Below, piece by piece: positions 33,430-46,260 of a stretch of 61,747 bases of DNA. Made by a program: the position numbers and the translations under genes. Numbering within the stretch: position 1 is the stretch's first letter; the number at the start of each line of letters is the position of its first letter. Under the pieces are notes generated by a model. The model was not told the origin of the DNA, ran no database searches, and saw nothing but the letters and a program-made list of their open reading frames with translations. Source of the DNA: Zygnema cylindricum (taxonomy: Eukaryota; Streptophyta; Zygnematophyceae; Zygnematales; Zygnemataceae); the NCBI GenBank assembly GCA_037447655.1, contig JBBHKE010002002.1, positions 1 through 61,747 of the forward strand. The letters run 5' to 3'.

Positions 33430-34220
33430 GCATAAGTAAGGGTTTTTTTCTGTCGTTTTCCTGTAAAACTTAGCGTCGTACTGCCTAAGTTCCAACCGTA
33501 GGAAGTAATCTCAAATTTGTAGAGTACAATTTGCGTCACCCTCGAACTTAGGATGTACGAAAAATTGTCGTCTTGTGTTTTTCGACCCACTTCGACGACA
33601 AAAAACGTCATCTTCAACCTTATCTTTAAAACACATGCGCGATGTGTTTTAAAACTAGGGATTTTATGTAAACAAATAGGAACACATATTCGCACGTGAC
33701 GTAATTTTCGAAGCATTTCACACGATTTGAAAAGACAAAGCAAAGTACGGAAGTCGCTATGTTTTGTCCGTTTTTATTTAATACGACAAAGAAAATTACA
33801 CAATTTGTTTGGTTTTGTCCGTTTTCGTCCAGTACGGATTTTTTTTTTGCGTGGGTCTCGAAATTCTGATGCCATTTCACGTCGACAGGACAGGAGACGC
33901 AAAGGCAAAGCGTAACTTCTTCAACCGTGAAACGGTACAGGGTGGAAGGCGGTACGTCTACAATGTCACGGTAAGACATGCGACGTCACACAAGCAGTTC
34001 CAAAAAATAACGTTCGACAACACAGATTGTAGACGTTGACAACCGTCACAGGTATTGTCGACGTATACAATCGTCACAAACGTAACTTACGATACGTTCT
34101 TACACATAGGGACACTTGAAAAGCGGGTCCCCCGGATCCGCGCTAAAATACAAAGTAAGTTCGCTAAGTTACAAGTACATGGGGACATACCCTAAGTTAC
34201 AATTACATGGAGCGTACGTG
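33430..34220 (+). repeat. Dispersed repeat R1, copy 2
   Basis: Aligns with 21,495-22,215 over its length. A 150-bp subregion (about 33,725-33,840) repeats the phrase TTTTGTCCGTTTT twice. No coding capacity recognised. Confidence 0.6.
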
Positions 34221-35205
34221 AAAAAGGAAAGAAAGCTTCGAAAACATTATGAACCAAAAAGGAAAGTTTTTTTTAACTGTATATAGTGTGACATTAAGGA
34301 ATAAGAATACTCGCGCCTTTTAAAAATCAGCGTAAGCCACGTACGGATTTCTAAATTCTGAGAGATTACAAAGGTTGGGCAACGGCCCAAGCATCCTCAG
34401 TTTATTGATGTTTAGCGGTAGGCTCTCCGTCTCCGAGGTTTCTTTACAGTAATGTACATTTGCTGCAATCTGCATATGGAATCTGCTACAGTACGGTACT
34501 GTATGGAACGTTTTCGGCAATTCGCTACTTCCAAATGTCAGGAGGTCCCCCATCTTCATAATGCCTACCGCTCGTGAAGCCACGTGAAGTCACGTGAAGG
34601 CCACTTGCTTCCTCATCCACCAGATTTCTGCAATCCAGGTGTACATTAGAAAATCATCCGATCTTTTGATTTGATCCTTTCTTCGAAACGTGACCAGCCA
34701 GCTGCATTCCAACACGTCGTCAACGCCACGGCATAACGTCGTCAGCACAAAGTGTACTACATAATGAAGTGTCACATGTGATCGTACAATTTACGCACCG
34801 TCTGTACAGTATAGTACTGAACTGTAGCTGACATATCGTATCCCCTCCCGCAGACAAGCTACAGTCATTTAAGCCGAGCCCCTCGATCCGAACATATCCA
34901 TTTTAGAATCAGAGATTCCCGTATCGTGTTTGAAGTTTTGGACGAAGGCTCAGAAGATTCCAAAGTCCATCTTACGTGTCAGGGGGAAACTCCACGTACG
35001 CTGTAAAAGGCGTTACTCCTGCAGTAATCATTGGCTTTTAATGACGACTGTACGATCCTATTCAAAAAGTATATTTATTTGTTTGAATATGGCATTTATG
35101 GCCAGTAACGACAGTAATCGCGTACGTGTAACAACCCTATTCTACTTTAAAACCACGACGGTGTAGGGTTTAGTTATAAACTTACACTCCGGTTGTCAAC
35201 AAGCC
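34221..35205. promoter_or_regulatory. Upstream region of kinase A with two adjacent G-boxes
   Basis: No gene recognised. At 34,570-34,600 three tandem 10-bp units end in CGTGAAG; two of them form CACGTG (34,581-34,586 and 34,591-34,596), the G-box bound by plant bZIP and bHLH factors. They lie about 610 bp before the kinase ATG. A regulatory role is inference. Confidence 0.3.
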
Positions 35206-38200
35206 ATGGCGCCGAGTGCCAAGAGCAAGTGTCGCGCTTGTGAAGGAGATGCTGAGGAAAGCCTTTACCAGACGTGGACGACCAAGTAAGTCTTCATTCA
35301 TCCAGTCTCCGTACAATTTGTTTTTGTCATGTCAGCTTTTCTAAGGTTTTTTTTTTTTTATGCTAGTTCCAACTTGTAGCTGCTGATGAAACTCCCCGCA
35401 ATGCAGGAGATGGGCCAGCGGGAGTTGCGGCATGGGAACAGCAGAAGCCGGAAGCTTTGGCATCTACACGTGCGGGGAGTTACAGATGCAGCAGCGGCTG
35501 CTGGAGGCGGTAGGGCTGGCGGTGGCGCTGCTGGACGACTCCAACGGCGTGCTGGCGGGCAGGTGGGCAGTCAGCATTGGAAGCTGGACAGCGGATTCTG
35601 GACATTGGATATTAAACATTAGACATTGGAAAGTGAATTGGACATTGGACATTGGACATTGGTCATTGGACATTAGAAATTGAGCGTTAACACTAGAAAT
35701 TGGAAAGTAGGCACTGGAACTGAACATTAGATATTTGACATTATCAACGGGAATTGGAAATTGGACATTAAACAGTGGATATTGGACATTGGCATGTGTA
35801 TTTGACATTAAACGTTGAACACGCTATTTGTATTTTCGTTTTAGCCTACAAATCTTAAAAGGTTGCCAATGTTTTTTTTCGTGGACTGTCTGCCTTCATG
35901 ACGATGATGTTGATTGGACAATGGCAAGTGGATTGGATATCTGACATCATATGTTTGGTACATCGGTGATAGAATGATCTATAGAAGTTATCCGATGAAC
36001 AGTTTAAGCTGAACAAGAAAACCGAATTTAACAATGTTTTAAACCGAGTAATGATTAATAGAAAATGAGATTCCTACTGATATTCAAACCATTTTGTTTT
36101 ATACTTCCTGTCGCAGAAATAATGAGTTTTCATCTGAAATATTGCATTTGAAATTTGTGGTGCATCATAAACTGAATGCAAAAGTTTGAACAGTAACTTT
36201 TTTCAGTTAATGAAGGTTATTTGTTAACTTGGATAAGGTCAGACTTCAATTCCAGTTAAATCGTTCTTAAAGTCCTCAACTCTCTGAAATTTCCGAAAGA
36301 TGCTATTTTCACTTTCCTTTCAGCCTAGATTTGCTTTTTGTTGAACTCACGTCATTTGTGGTTGCGTCCACCAATATCACAACATTTAAGGGGTCATCTC
36401 AACACTTACATTTCTTGATTCTATTCTATCCAAATTTTTAGATCAATTTCACTCATAGAAAAGATAGAAAAACTAAAATGTACAAAAATTTATAGACGGC
36501 CATATCATTTGACTTTTATGTCCATGTGTCTATATGACAACCGTATGCTCGTATATCTCACAACTGGTGTTTTTCATATTGCATGTGGAATCAGTCCGGC
36601 GTTATGTCACATGTTGGGGAACCCTCGAATTGTCGGCTGTCGACTGGAAAGCTTTGTGGAGTCTGACGATTTACAGGATTTTCAGGTAGGACAATGTGAA
36701 TCTTATTTCCACTCATCTTATCTCATATTAATCACCTTAATCTATATTGGTTAATTCCGACATGCCTATGAATACATGTAAAAAACCGCCCTAATACTTC
36801 TCAAACCGGGGCGAAAGTATTTACACCATGAATTTTTAACAGAGTTAGGTTTTCTTCTGCCCCTCACACGTGTTTACATCGTTGCATAGTTATGCGATTT
36901 TAAACCTCAGTATTGCGATCAACAGATGGACGGTTACCTTTCGATTGGTCCCTTCTAGACAAATAACCGACATTTTTGCCCAAGAAATCACGCGTTTGAG
37001 GCACAGAAAAGGCTTCACTCTAGTAACAATTCAGTTAGTAGCAAAGGTTCTTGTTGTCAAAATCTCATTGTTGTATATGTCAAAAGAACAAGTAATACGT
37101 GAACAACTATTATTGTAATAGTATAGAATCAACATCCTTCAAATGAATGCTCGAAACCGTTCACATGAGTTCTGGATTCTACGTGACACTCTTCTTTCCT
37201 GACAGCTGTTGTCTTTTCCTGAGTGGGATCCAGAAAACCTGTGACATGATGACACGTGGCAAGTGCATTGGACAGCAATTGGGCGAATGGCGATGGCATT
37301 CCGGGAAAGACAGAAAACATCCTCTTTGGCTTCGGCTAAGAGTGGTTTCCGAAGGGGGAGGACAGACACTCTTGCTTTTTGATGACATCAGCAACATGAA
37401 ATCCATGGAGGTGTGGCCCTTGTCTCATTCTAGTCTAGGTAGAAACAAATGGACCTAGGATGTGTCTAATTTTAAAATAAAATCCAAATGTGGAACATGG
37501 TCGAGGCTGTCTTGATGTTACTAACACGATAGGACTTGACAAGGGAAGCCTGTTTCGATATCTGACTGCATTTGGGATATGCACATAAAAGTTGAAACAT
37601 AAAGAGTACCTCAAAATTGTTCTTGAATTAGAAAGACAATCCTCAACTTTTTTTTTTCGACAGTTAAAACGATAACCAAGGATTTAAAATATGGATGTTG
37701 AATTTCCTGTTCCATTTAGCTATAAAGTAAACAGCTTTCGATTGAGCATAACTGGCCAAGTTTGGTCATTTTTTTTTCCATTGGAGTTTTACGTGATCTC
37801 ACACTCGTCACTTTGTCGAGGCACGCAGGAACAAGTTTCTAATTTAAGAAACAAAGTGACAAGATTGGAGGGAATTTTAGAAAATTGTCCCCTGGGGATC
37901 GCACAATTATCAGAAAACGAGGAGTTGACGATAAACCGAGCACTCGAAGAGGTTATTGGTTACAAGAGGGAGGAGATAACCACATTGGAAAATTGGATTC
38001 AGCTCTGTTTGGTAGAGAAAAGAGAGGAGGTCAGAGAGACATACGAAAAAACAAAGGAGGAAGGTTTCCAAGAAAGTGTTCGATGGCTCTTGACAAGGAA
38101 GGACGGAAACCGTAAATTTGTGGAGTTTTTCGGGGCTCAAAATGCAGGAGGAATGGTATGTTCAGTTTGCAGAAATCTATTTACTGATGATAAAAAATAT

Positions 38201-41200
38201 GGTAAATACGGGGTAAGATGTAAGCACAGTGTAAGAGAAATCTTTCTTCCTTTATGCTCTACCGATGTTGAGATTGCCAATATCTTTGTTAATTGAAATC
38301 ATTCAAGTATCGTATACATAGGAGCCGTTAGTGTTTTTCTTTCACAAACATAAGAACAAACAAAATTACAAGCCTTTCTGAAACATCAAACTAAACCAAC
38401 AGCAACACAAACGCAACTCGTCACCATTTGGATCTGTCCACACACATGTATTCCTGTGGATGACCCTTTTTTTGAACCCGTACAACTTTATGACTAGTTT
38501 GGCAGCTTCTTATGTTTATAGATTGTCGAGCTAAACTATACCCTCCAGGTAAAAAAAAATTCTGTCATTTGTTTCAGTTTTTATTCTTTGCTTGTAATAT
38601 TTGCAAAAGCTCTTAAGTTTACTACAGATCGTGTTAGGTGTTAAAGGTCATAAAGCGGTCTTTTAGTTACAGATTTCGACTTAAAACGGTATGTGAAGAT
38701 AACCTGGGTCGGTAACTTCCAGGAGATGGTGAGTGGCGTCGTGAATACATGAAGGATTAATAGATGGGCGAAGTATAGCATGGATTTTCCACTCTGTTAA
38801 ATGACCATGTCTCATTTATTGTCGTGTAATTGTAAATTTGTGAAGTTTATAATAGCACATATGTAAATAGGAACCCATCTCACAAGAAATAGCATTGTCC
38901 ACATGTATTTACCACCTATTGATGGTGAGATCTGTACTGACCAATGCCATCACACACCTTATTGCTATCTTGTGTTACCTATACATTTCTGGTTGCTTTG
39001 CAAAATCTAAAGTATAACATCTGAAAATTAACAAACGATAGTTTTAATGACAGCGTGATGTGTAGAGTAAAATTTATCCAGATTATAATTGGTAGGGAAG
39101 TCAGTAGTATATGCTATGGATCGCAACTGACAAATGGAACCACTTCATGGATAAATGGACATTTTTTTCTCGGCATGTTATTCTTGGGTAGATTTGGGTT
39201 TGTCAAGATATTACCACCAAAATGTTGGGAGAAGAGCAATTTCGAGTTATGTTCGATGTCTGTTTGGTGAGTGGTTCTTCTTTTAAAACTGAATTTAAAT
39301 TCCAAGGAACCGGGAACTGTTGACAGCGTCTTTTTCTTGCTTCTTGTGACTGACAGTTTGGGTCATAATCAAAAGTTCATCTCAACAGGAGTAGGGGACG
39401 AAACCTTTTGAGATAAACAATAAAATATGAAATGGATTGAAATTTTAATCACCATAACTATGAACTGAGCACATCGGTCATCTAAACTAATATGGATAAT
39501 ACGTTAAAAGTGTGACACATAAATTTGTTAAAACTTTTATGTAATCATAGAGTAACATTTACGAATAAGTGTAAAATATATATTATTTCTTAATACATCA
39601 ATTTTTTGGTTCTGTTTCATTAAACAATTTTCGTGCATTTCATGTCGTCCAGAAAACTGTCACTCCCATATATATTTCAAAAACTGATCTAGTCTAATCA
39701 AGGATACTAATGTTCCATGAGCATGTGCAAACGGTATGTGCAGGAACCGATGCTCATTGCGGAAAATAATGTTATTGTCAATTGCAATGATGCCTGTGTC
39801 AAAGTTATTGGTGGTCGCAGTAAGGCAGAAGTCCTGGCCATGGCTCCCACTCTTCTTACATTATCTCCCGAGTTTCAGCCCGATGGGAGAAGCTCCGCGG
39901 AGGTTATTGAAGAAAATAGAAAAAAAGATTTCGGACACGAAATGACGTTTGAGTGGGTGCATCAGAAGCTCGATGGAAATCCTCTACCCTGTCAAGTTCT
40001 AGCAAAGGTATGTTCCTGTGTGACAGAACAAATATTTAAGTGTAGAAAATTGTAAATCATCCTTTGCTATAAACAAAATAATAGCTGGTAGGTTTTTCTT
40101 TCTATATCCTTTTGTGGCAAACCAATGATAGGTTGTCCATGTGTAAGGACTCGTTATTTGTCGAGTGTGTTTCAGTTTTTACTTTTTTGGTGGAGTCATG
40201 GGCTTAGTGTGGCATAAGGTGCTGGATCAACACTAACTAAAGTCATTTTTCGCTCTTTCTGCTGAACAGAATATTGTGGTGGAGGATAAACAAGTATGGT
40301 TAGCTGTGTGGAGAGATTTGACGGAAATAAAGAAGACTGAGGAGGCACTGCGATTGGCAAAGGAGAAGGCAGAGCAAGCCTCGCAGGCAAAAAGCAGTTT
40401 TTTGGCGAATATGAGTCATGAGATTCGGACACCAATGAACGGTGCAGATAAATTCCCAAACCTCTCAAACACGTTGAGAAAACCCTAAATAAATATTCCA
40501 TTAAGAGATGAGATCCGGACACTTGTTGACTTGCCTTTCCTGTGCTGACGCTATACCTCACTTCATTTATACATCTTTATAGTTGACAATACATGCAGAA
40601 TATTAGAAATTGACACATAAATACTGGAAATGTACATGTCTGGAAGGAAAAATAAATAAATAAATAAGTACATACGTATAAATATATGCATAATCAATCA
40701 TTGCATGTCAATCATTAATCTGTGGCAATGACAGTATAGATCGGTTGATCAGTTAATTTCTGCTAACTCTCGTCCAGGCTCTCTCAAATTTGCAGGTGTG
40801 ATTGGTGTAGTGGAGCTTCTCCTAAACACTTCACTGAATGCAGAACAGCGTTCATACTTAGAAATTATTCAAACGTCGGGCAACAATCTGCTACGCATAA
40901 TTTCGGATGTCCTCGACCTCGCCAAGATGGAGTCGCAAAGTCTCTCCCTCGAATTCCTCGAATTCGACCTCCGAGAACACATTCAAGAGTCGTTGGCACT
41001 TCTTCGTGTCGTCGCAGAAGAGAAGGGCCTTCAGGTAAAGAGGGAAGACAAAGGTAGAAATGAAATTGATAACCACGGGAGCATCAGAACCATAGAACCT
41101 TAGACCATGTGAACCATAAAACTAGAAAAACCATGGAACTAAACCAGAACAACCATGGAACTATGGAAATATAAAACGTTTGAACCATAGAGGTCATGTA

Positions 41201-44200
41201 GTTTCAAGGAACTATAGGATCAGAACCATAAAACCATAAAACTTTATGGATAGAACCACAAGTACCGAAGGATCATAGAACTATAAGAACACAAAACCGT
41301 ACAGTTTAGGGAGCCACCGAACCATATAAACCATCGAACTATAAATACGATAGCATCAGAAAATCATGTGAACCATAGAAAGGACGACATGCTGAAAAAA
41401 CTTCATTTTGTGAATCATGATGGAATTGCAACCCCAGTCTGTAATCCGTAACTGATTAATAGTCCATGTCAACAATATTCTACAATGAATTATATAAAAG
41501 ATTTGCATCTTAACGTACGGCAAGAACGTCATGCAACCTACAGCTTTGTTATTTTCTCTTTGTGAACAGCTGTCAAGCTCTGTGGATGCGAATATTCCGG
41601 AAATGATTGTGGGAGATTCCTTAAGACTCCGCCAGGTTCTATTGAATCTCATAACAAATTCCATCAAGTTCACTCAGAGGTTCAATTTCAAACCTGTAAC
41701 CTTTTCGGCAACTGACTTGCAAGTAGGAGTAAGAAACACCAGTACTGTAAAATAGTACTAGTAAGTATAATTGGAGAGTTGAATTTGTACAAACAGACAG
41801 ATTTGGACAAAAAATCGGAAGCCTTGCATTTTCTTGAGACTGCAGACATCAGCTTCAAAGTATGACTGGATGGTGCAAAGACGCAGAAGATTTCAGGGAC
41901 GCTTGCAAGAAAATTTCCTTCACATAAAATTTCGATAAATTTCAGAAAGTATATACCGTCAAAATAGTTATGCATTCCTTCCCCTGCATTCTTTTCTCCA
42001 TATCGCCGTCCCGGTATTCTATAAACTTTCATTTAATCTCTCTTTCTGTTGTTTATACACCGACTCACGATAAGAACTTTCAATTTCAAAATTCTAACGT
42101 CGTCGTCACCTTTTGTCTTATGCAGAGGCTCCGTTGCAGTAAAAGTGAAGCTTGTACATGGAGACAGTAGAAAGAGTGATGTTTTCACAAACCTCCAGTT
42201 CTCTGTCACGGACACGGGTGTTGGAATCCCACAGGACGCTCAGCGGCTACTTTTTGAGGCGTTTACACAGGTTAGTTTACACTTTAATAGGAGGTCAATG
42301 CATTAGGGTTCAGATATTTTGTATTAACAGTTCCCGTATAGTAAGCGTACTGTAAGGGGCAACTACTTACAGCGTTTCCAATTGTTTTCGCAAATTAAAC
42401 ATACGATGGCACACTCTTGAGACTGCAAGGTTTTTGTTTTGTGTCTTGCTGTTTTAACATTACAGCAGGGTTCTACCGACAATGTGTTAATGTTGACTTG
42501 TTGTGTTAAGTGAAACAAGAAGAATCTACTTAATTCAACTTAAAATGCTTTGAAAAACGTTCTTGTTTAAAAAAACTTAAAAAAATCCTTCCTGACAGAT
42601 ATAGTGTTTGAGCATTGTAATGCCAGAACAATGATGAGAAAAACCGTTGTAAAAAACGACATTGGTTAGAGCTACCTTTTTGATGTAATTTTATAAGTTG
42701 CAGTATACTTTCTCTAAGTTCTTTTGCCATTCATACCTTCTAACAATGGAAAAACATTTTGAAATTTTGCAGGCAGATACATCCACGTGTCGAAAATATG
42801 GAGGCACCGGGTGAGTTTAGAGAGGGCCTAGGAAAATTATGAAGTTCACGGTTTTTTCGGAGCTTACATGATTGGCTACATATTCCATTACTCGTAAAGG
42901 GCGGAGCTTATGTTTATTGATTGGCATGAATACACTTTAAACACCGGAAACCTTAACAGAAAAAAACTGCATTTATATCTACTCTTATGTACTCTAATTC
43001 CCGCGTTTGGGCGTGTCTTTCTTTGGATTCTGTATATGTGTTTTAATTTCTCTTAAATGCATTTTTGTGTGCAGACTGGGCCTCACAATTTCCCAAACAC
43101 TTATCAGGCTGATGGGAGGCGATATAAGTGTGACAAGTGTCTTAGGCAAAGGTTCCACTTTCACATTCATTATTAGACTGGGTACTTGTCCTAAATCCAA
43201 AGCAATTCAACTCCCGGTGAAAAGTTGTGAAGCTCCGCGGAGTTTGGCTTCTTTGAGGGTTTTGGTGGCAGAGGACAACAAAGTGAACCAAATTGTGATA
43301 ACTCGGATGTTGACAAATTTGGGAGTTCAATGGAAGCTTGTCGAGAACGGGGCCCTCGCATTAAAAGCGTGTCGTGATGGTAACTTTAACATCATCCTCA
43401 TGGTATGTAACATCATTAAGAACGCGTCTTTTAGGTTTCCAAAGTTTTCTTTAGTTCCATTGAAACGTCTGTAGTTGTGTGAAAACAAACAAAGGTTTTT
43501 CGTGTAACTCGCGATTGGTCACCAACTGGGTTCATGGGAGAGAAGTAGCACAAAAGTGTTTTTCGAGACCAGTAGAGTCTGAAGACGATGAGTCAACCCT
43601 GAAAAATTCAGGAGTCAGACAGCACCCACTAAAACATGTAACTGCTTTGGATGATGACTCATACAGTAAAGAAATCTACACTAGATTATTACTCACTACT
43701 CTCTCAAGCTAAAGTCCACAAGGACGTCGATGTGGACTGGTTCCCTTGGTGGAAGATCCGGGACTCTATCAGCGATGGGAGTGTACTGTACATCGTCGGA
43801 GGAGGATTGCGGCTTGAGCTTGTTGGAGGGCAACAAGTAACACGTTGGCGGTAGAAAGTAGCAAGGAAGCTCAATGGTGGCATTTCCCAATCTTATTGAT
43901 TCAAACGTTTTCGAGCACAGTCACTCTAAACAATTGTCAAAATGCAATGTAGCTGGTGTCTGACCAAACCGAAGACATGCTCTCTGTTTGTGCTTTGCAG
44001 GATTGCCACATGCCTGAAATGGACGGCTTCGATGCAACAGAGCAAATCCGACGGTTGAAACCTTCCCGCTCTGATTGGTCGCAGCCTCTGATTATAGCTC
44101 TGACAGCCAGTGCTTTAAGCCACGAGAAAATACGTTGTGAAGCAGCTGGAATGGATGTGTTTTTAACCAAACCGGTACGGCATAACGATTTACGAGATGC

Positions 44201-44312
44201 TTTTGTGCGCGTAATGGAAGAAGACTTCCCAACTCGAAGAATGCCGACCTCATTCGGGCAACAATTGGAGGTAGAGGATGCGGCTTTGAATGGCCGGATA
44301 AGTTATTGCTGA
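35206..44312 (+). CDS. Hybrid histidine kinase A (three PAS, HisKA, HATPase, receiver)
   Basis: Proposed exons: 35,206-35,285; 35,407-35,562; 36,595-36,685; 37,234-37,410; 37,829-38,155; 38,522-38,548 (27-nt micro-exon, least certain); 39,744-40,007; 40,270-40,441; 40,796-41,034; 41,570-41,679; 42,126-42,270; 42,773-42,810; 43,075-43,402; 44,001-44,312. All phases agree, giving 2,466 nt and 821 aa. PAS folds lie at about 48-165, 185-277 and 286-374. The H-box [15 protein letters not shown] has the phospho-His at 424. N-box [10 protein letters not shown]1 DTGVGIP, F-box LFEAFTQ and G2 GGTGLGL form the ATPase. The receiver has VLVAEDN (671-677), the phospho-Asp 719 in DCHMPEMDG, and Lys 775 in LTKP. 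No membrane segment is seen, so it is probably cytosolic. It would autophosphorylate and start a His-Asp phosphorelay; the signal is unknown. Moss and liverwort PAS-histidine kinases (PHK) are a possible comparison. The N-terminal CRAC cluster is unexplained. Confidence 0.85.
35575..35820 (+). repeat. Degenerate 7-bp tandem array in kinase A intron 2
   Basis: Repeated ACATTGG and ACATTAG words, perfect over only a few units near 35,640-35,665, fill the start of the intron that follows 35,562. It has no counterpart in kinase B, whose copy of this region is missing. Confidence 0.7.
41060..41370 (+). repeat. Degenerate ACCATAGAA-type array in intron, shared by both kinase copies
   Basis: The intron after 41,034 is filled with variants of AACCATAGAAC and ACCATGGAACTA. 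The copy at about 52,153-52,463 is identical, which supports recent exchange between the copies. Confidence 0.6.
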
Positions 44313-44331
44313 TGCTGAGACAAAGGCAAAT

Positions 44332-44337
44332 AATAAA
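44332..44337 (+). terminator. Putative poly(A) signal of kinase A
   Basis: AATAAA lies 20 bases after the stop codon. The equivalent AATAAA is kept at 56,249-56,254 in copy B although the surrounding sequence has changed. Confidence 0.45.
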
Positions 44338-45482
44338 GTGTATTAAAGTGTATAAATTATTGATGTTGTACTTGAGTTGTATAAGGAAAATACTGAATGG
44401 CGAAAAACATAGTTTGTGGCGTCGAGTTAATGGCAGCTCAACAGTTTTGTGATTGGCGTGTTTTTTTTACTATTTACTTATTTTTAGTTACTTTCTACAC
44501 GTTAGTTGCCATTTTGCAATCCTCCTATTAAATTTGATGACCATAGGTCAAATGTACAGTTAAAGATACTCGCGGTGTTATATGTAAAATTTACTTTTCC
44601 TTATTATTGTGAGAAAGTCTAGCTTTGGTCACTAGAACAACATCGGGGTTTAGTACTGCTAAAAGAATTGGATACTGGATGCAATGATCCTTAAAATCTC
44701 TTGGTTTTTTCCTTGGTTCGAGTATTTTTTTGTCCCTTTTGTAACGTAACCTTTGTTACCTTTTATGATGTATGAAATAAGTAAAGCCTCTCCCTTGTAT
44801 CAATGTTGTGGCCCATCATCATTGATAAAAAAAACCTTAAAAAAACCCTAAAAAACCCAATTGCAGTTATAATGTTTTATTTCTCTCCTTTTCATTTTTT
44901 TGTCCGAATAGTTATGGTAACTTAGGGTTTTCTCAGATGCGTGTTTGAGAATTTACCATCAAAGCTACAATAGCCAAATTTCCTTTGGCCCTTTCTTTTA
45001 ATTCTCATACTACTGGTTCCTCTTTTAAGTTCGGCAAGATACAAGCACCTGATAAAGCATCATACGAATTTTATACCAAGGATACAAAAAAGAAGACAAT
45101 ATCAGAAGGCAATCAAACTATCGACGTTTTACCCTCAGTTTGAGTGTAAATTGCACAATTTAAAACAGTTTTCTGAGTAATCATATCTACGCTTCACCCT
45201 AAAATTGTGCAATTTAACAACCACATCAAATCTACTTCTTGGCTTAAAATATTTGACATTTTTACGTGAACGAGATTCGTACAGGTAATATCCGATTCAC
45301 CTCAAGAAAAGGAGAGTTGTAGTCGTATAGTCCAAATTGCCAAATTGGAGTTGCAGTGATTTTCATTTGCAAAAGCAAAATACGATTAGTGAGGCACGTA
45401 CATTACGTACTTTTTTTTCGAAAGGTAAAAAAAAAAGGTTCAAGCACACCAACAGATTCAGAACCAGGAATCGAAGAGGTCA

Positions 45483-45645
45483 CAATCAGGTACCCGAATC
45501 TGGCCGTACCCGATTTTTATTAATTAATTTATTTTGAATCACCCGGCCGAATCCGGCCCGCCCCCAAAATTTGGCACCCGAATTCGTTCCGAATCTGACG
45601 CGGCCGGCCGGGTACGGATGGCGTATGGATTTGGGTACCCGATTG
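45483..45645. repeat. GC-rich short inverted-repeat element
   Basis: Ends CAATCAGGTACCCGAATC and the inverse of CAATCGGGTACCCAAATC enclose 163 bp that is much richer in GC than its surroundings (CGGCCGGCCGGGTACGG). A non-autonomous DNA transposon is likely. No target duplication is evident. Confidence 0.4.
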
Positions 45646-45809
45646 CGACATCTGATGATCAATAGTGTTGCGTATCGATATGGTATAGACGATTTTCAAT
45701 TTGCACTATAGAGGCAGGTCTTGGTCTTTGTCGATATGGCAGTTCGATTTCGCATGTACAATTAAATAAATAAATAAAAAGCCAAAAAAAAAAAAAACTA
45801 AAAAAACCT

Positions 45810-46260
45810 CCACAATCACTGGCGGTGTCACCTTCACCTCCTCCTCCACCTTCCCGTCAGCCACCGTCTGCCTTCTCCTCTGCCTTCTCCTCCTTGTAAC
45901 TCACCTGCTCCGTCGCCTCCATCACCACTACACCGTGTATCACTATTAGTGTTAATAAAATTTTCGCCACTTAAAATATCTTCTCTCCGTATACACTTGT
46001 CGGATTGTGAATCTGACGGTTGCGATTGAAAAGTAAGATTCCCAGCTTCCAATTGGCGGTCTCAGAATGAAAGTCAGACAAGTGTGTACGGAGAAAAGAT
46101 GTTTTAAGTGGAAAAAAAAACATTAACACTAATAGCGATTCACGGTGTACCATCCCCACCATCTCCTCCCCCCTTCGCCACCATTGCCTCCTCCTCCACC
46201 ACCTCCTTCACCGTCACCACCTCCCCTTTGCAACACCTCGTGCCGATCCACTCCATTTGA
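45810..46260. repeat. CCT/CCACC-rich tract interrupted by a MITE
   Basis: Pyrimidine-rich repeats (CTCCTCCACC and similar) flank the M1 copy on both sides. The frame at 46,145-46,435 starts in this tract and encodes a Pro-run, then an unrecognised tail; I do not regard it as a supported gene. Confidence 0.5.
45931..46147. mobile_element. MITE M1, best-preserved copy
   Basis: 217 bp with ends CACCGTGTATCACTATTAG and the inverse of CACCGTGAATCGCTATTAG. TA lies on each side (45,929-45,930; 46,148-46,149). The arms pair over roughly 75 bp (TCCGTA.ACACTTGTC against its inverse), so the transcript would fold back. Confidence 0.8.

Larger units (their letters stand above)
38611..45330 (+). repeat. 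Segmental duplication, left copy (kinase A side)
   Basis: From CTCTTAAGTTTACTACAGAT at about 38,609 onward the sequence is homologous to about 49,590-57,990. Between 39,055 and about 41,690 the two copies are colinear with a constant offset of 11,093 and essentially no indels. Beyond that, introns and flanks diverge visibly. The block begins inside the intron after the micro-exon, so exons 1-6 of kinase A were not copied. Confidence 0.85.

Noticed and set aside
37201-37233. Acceptor at 37,204 for kinase exon 4
   Set aside because: Using the AG before CTGTTGTC puts a TGA in the required phase; the AG ending at 37,233 keeps the frame into the PAS segment.
39055-39270. Identical 71-aa frame upstream of both kinases (also 50,148-50,363)
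   Set aside because: Its identity follows from the whole region being identical between copies. It has no recognised domain, does not join the kinase frame, and lies in an intron of kinase A.
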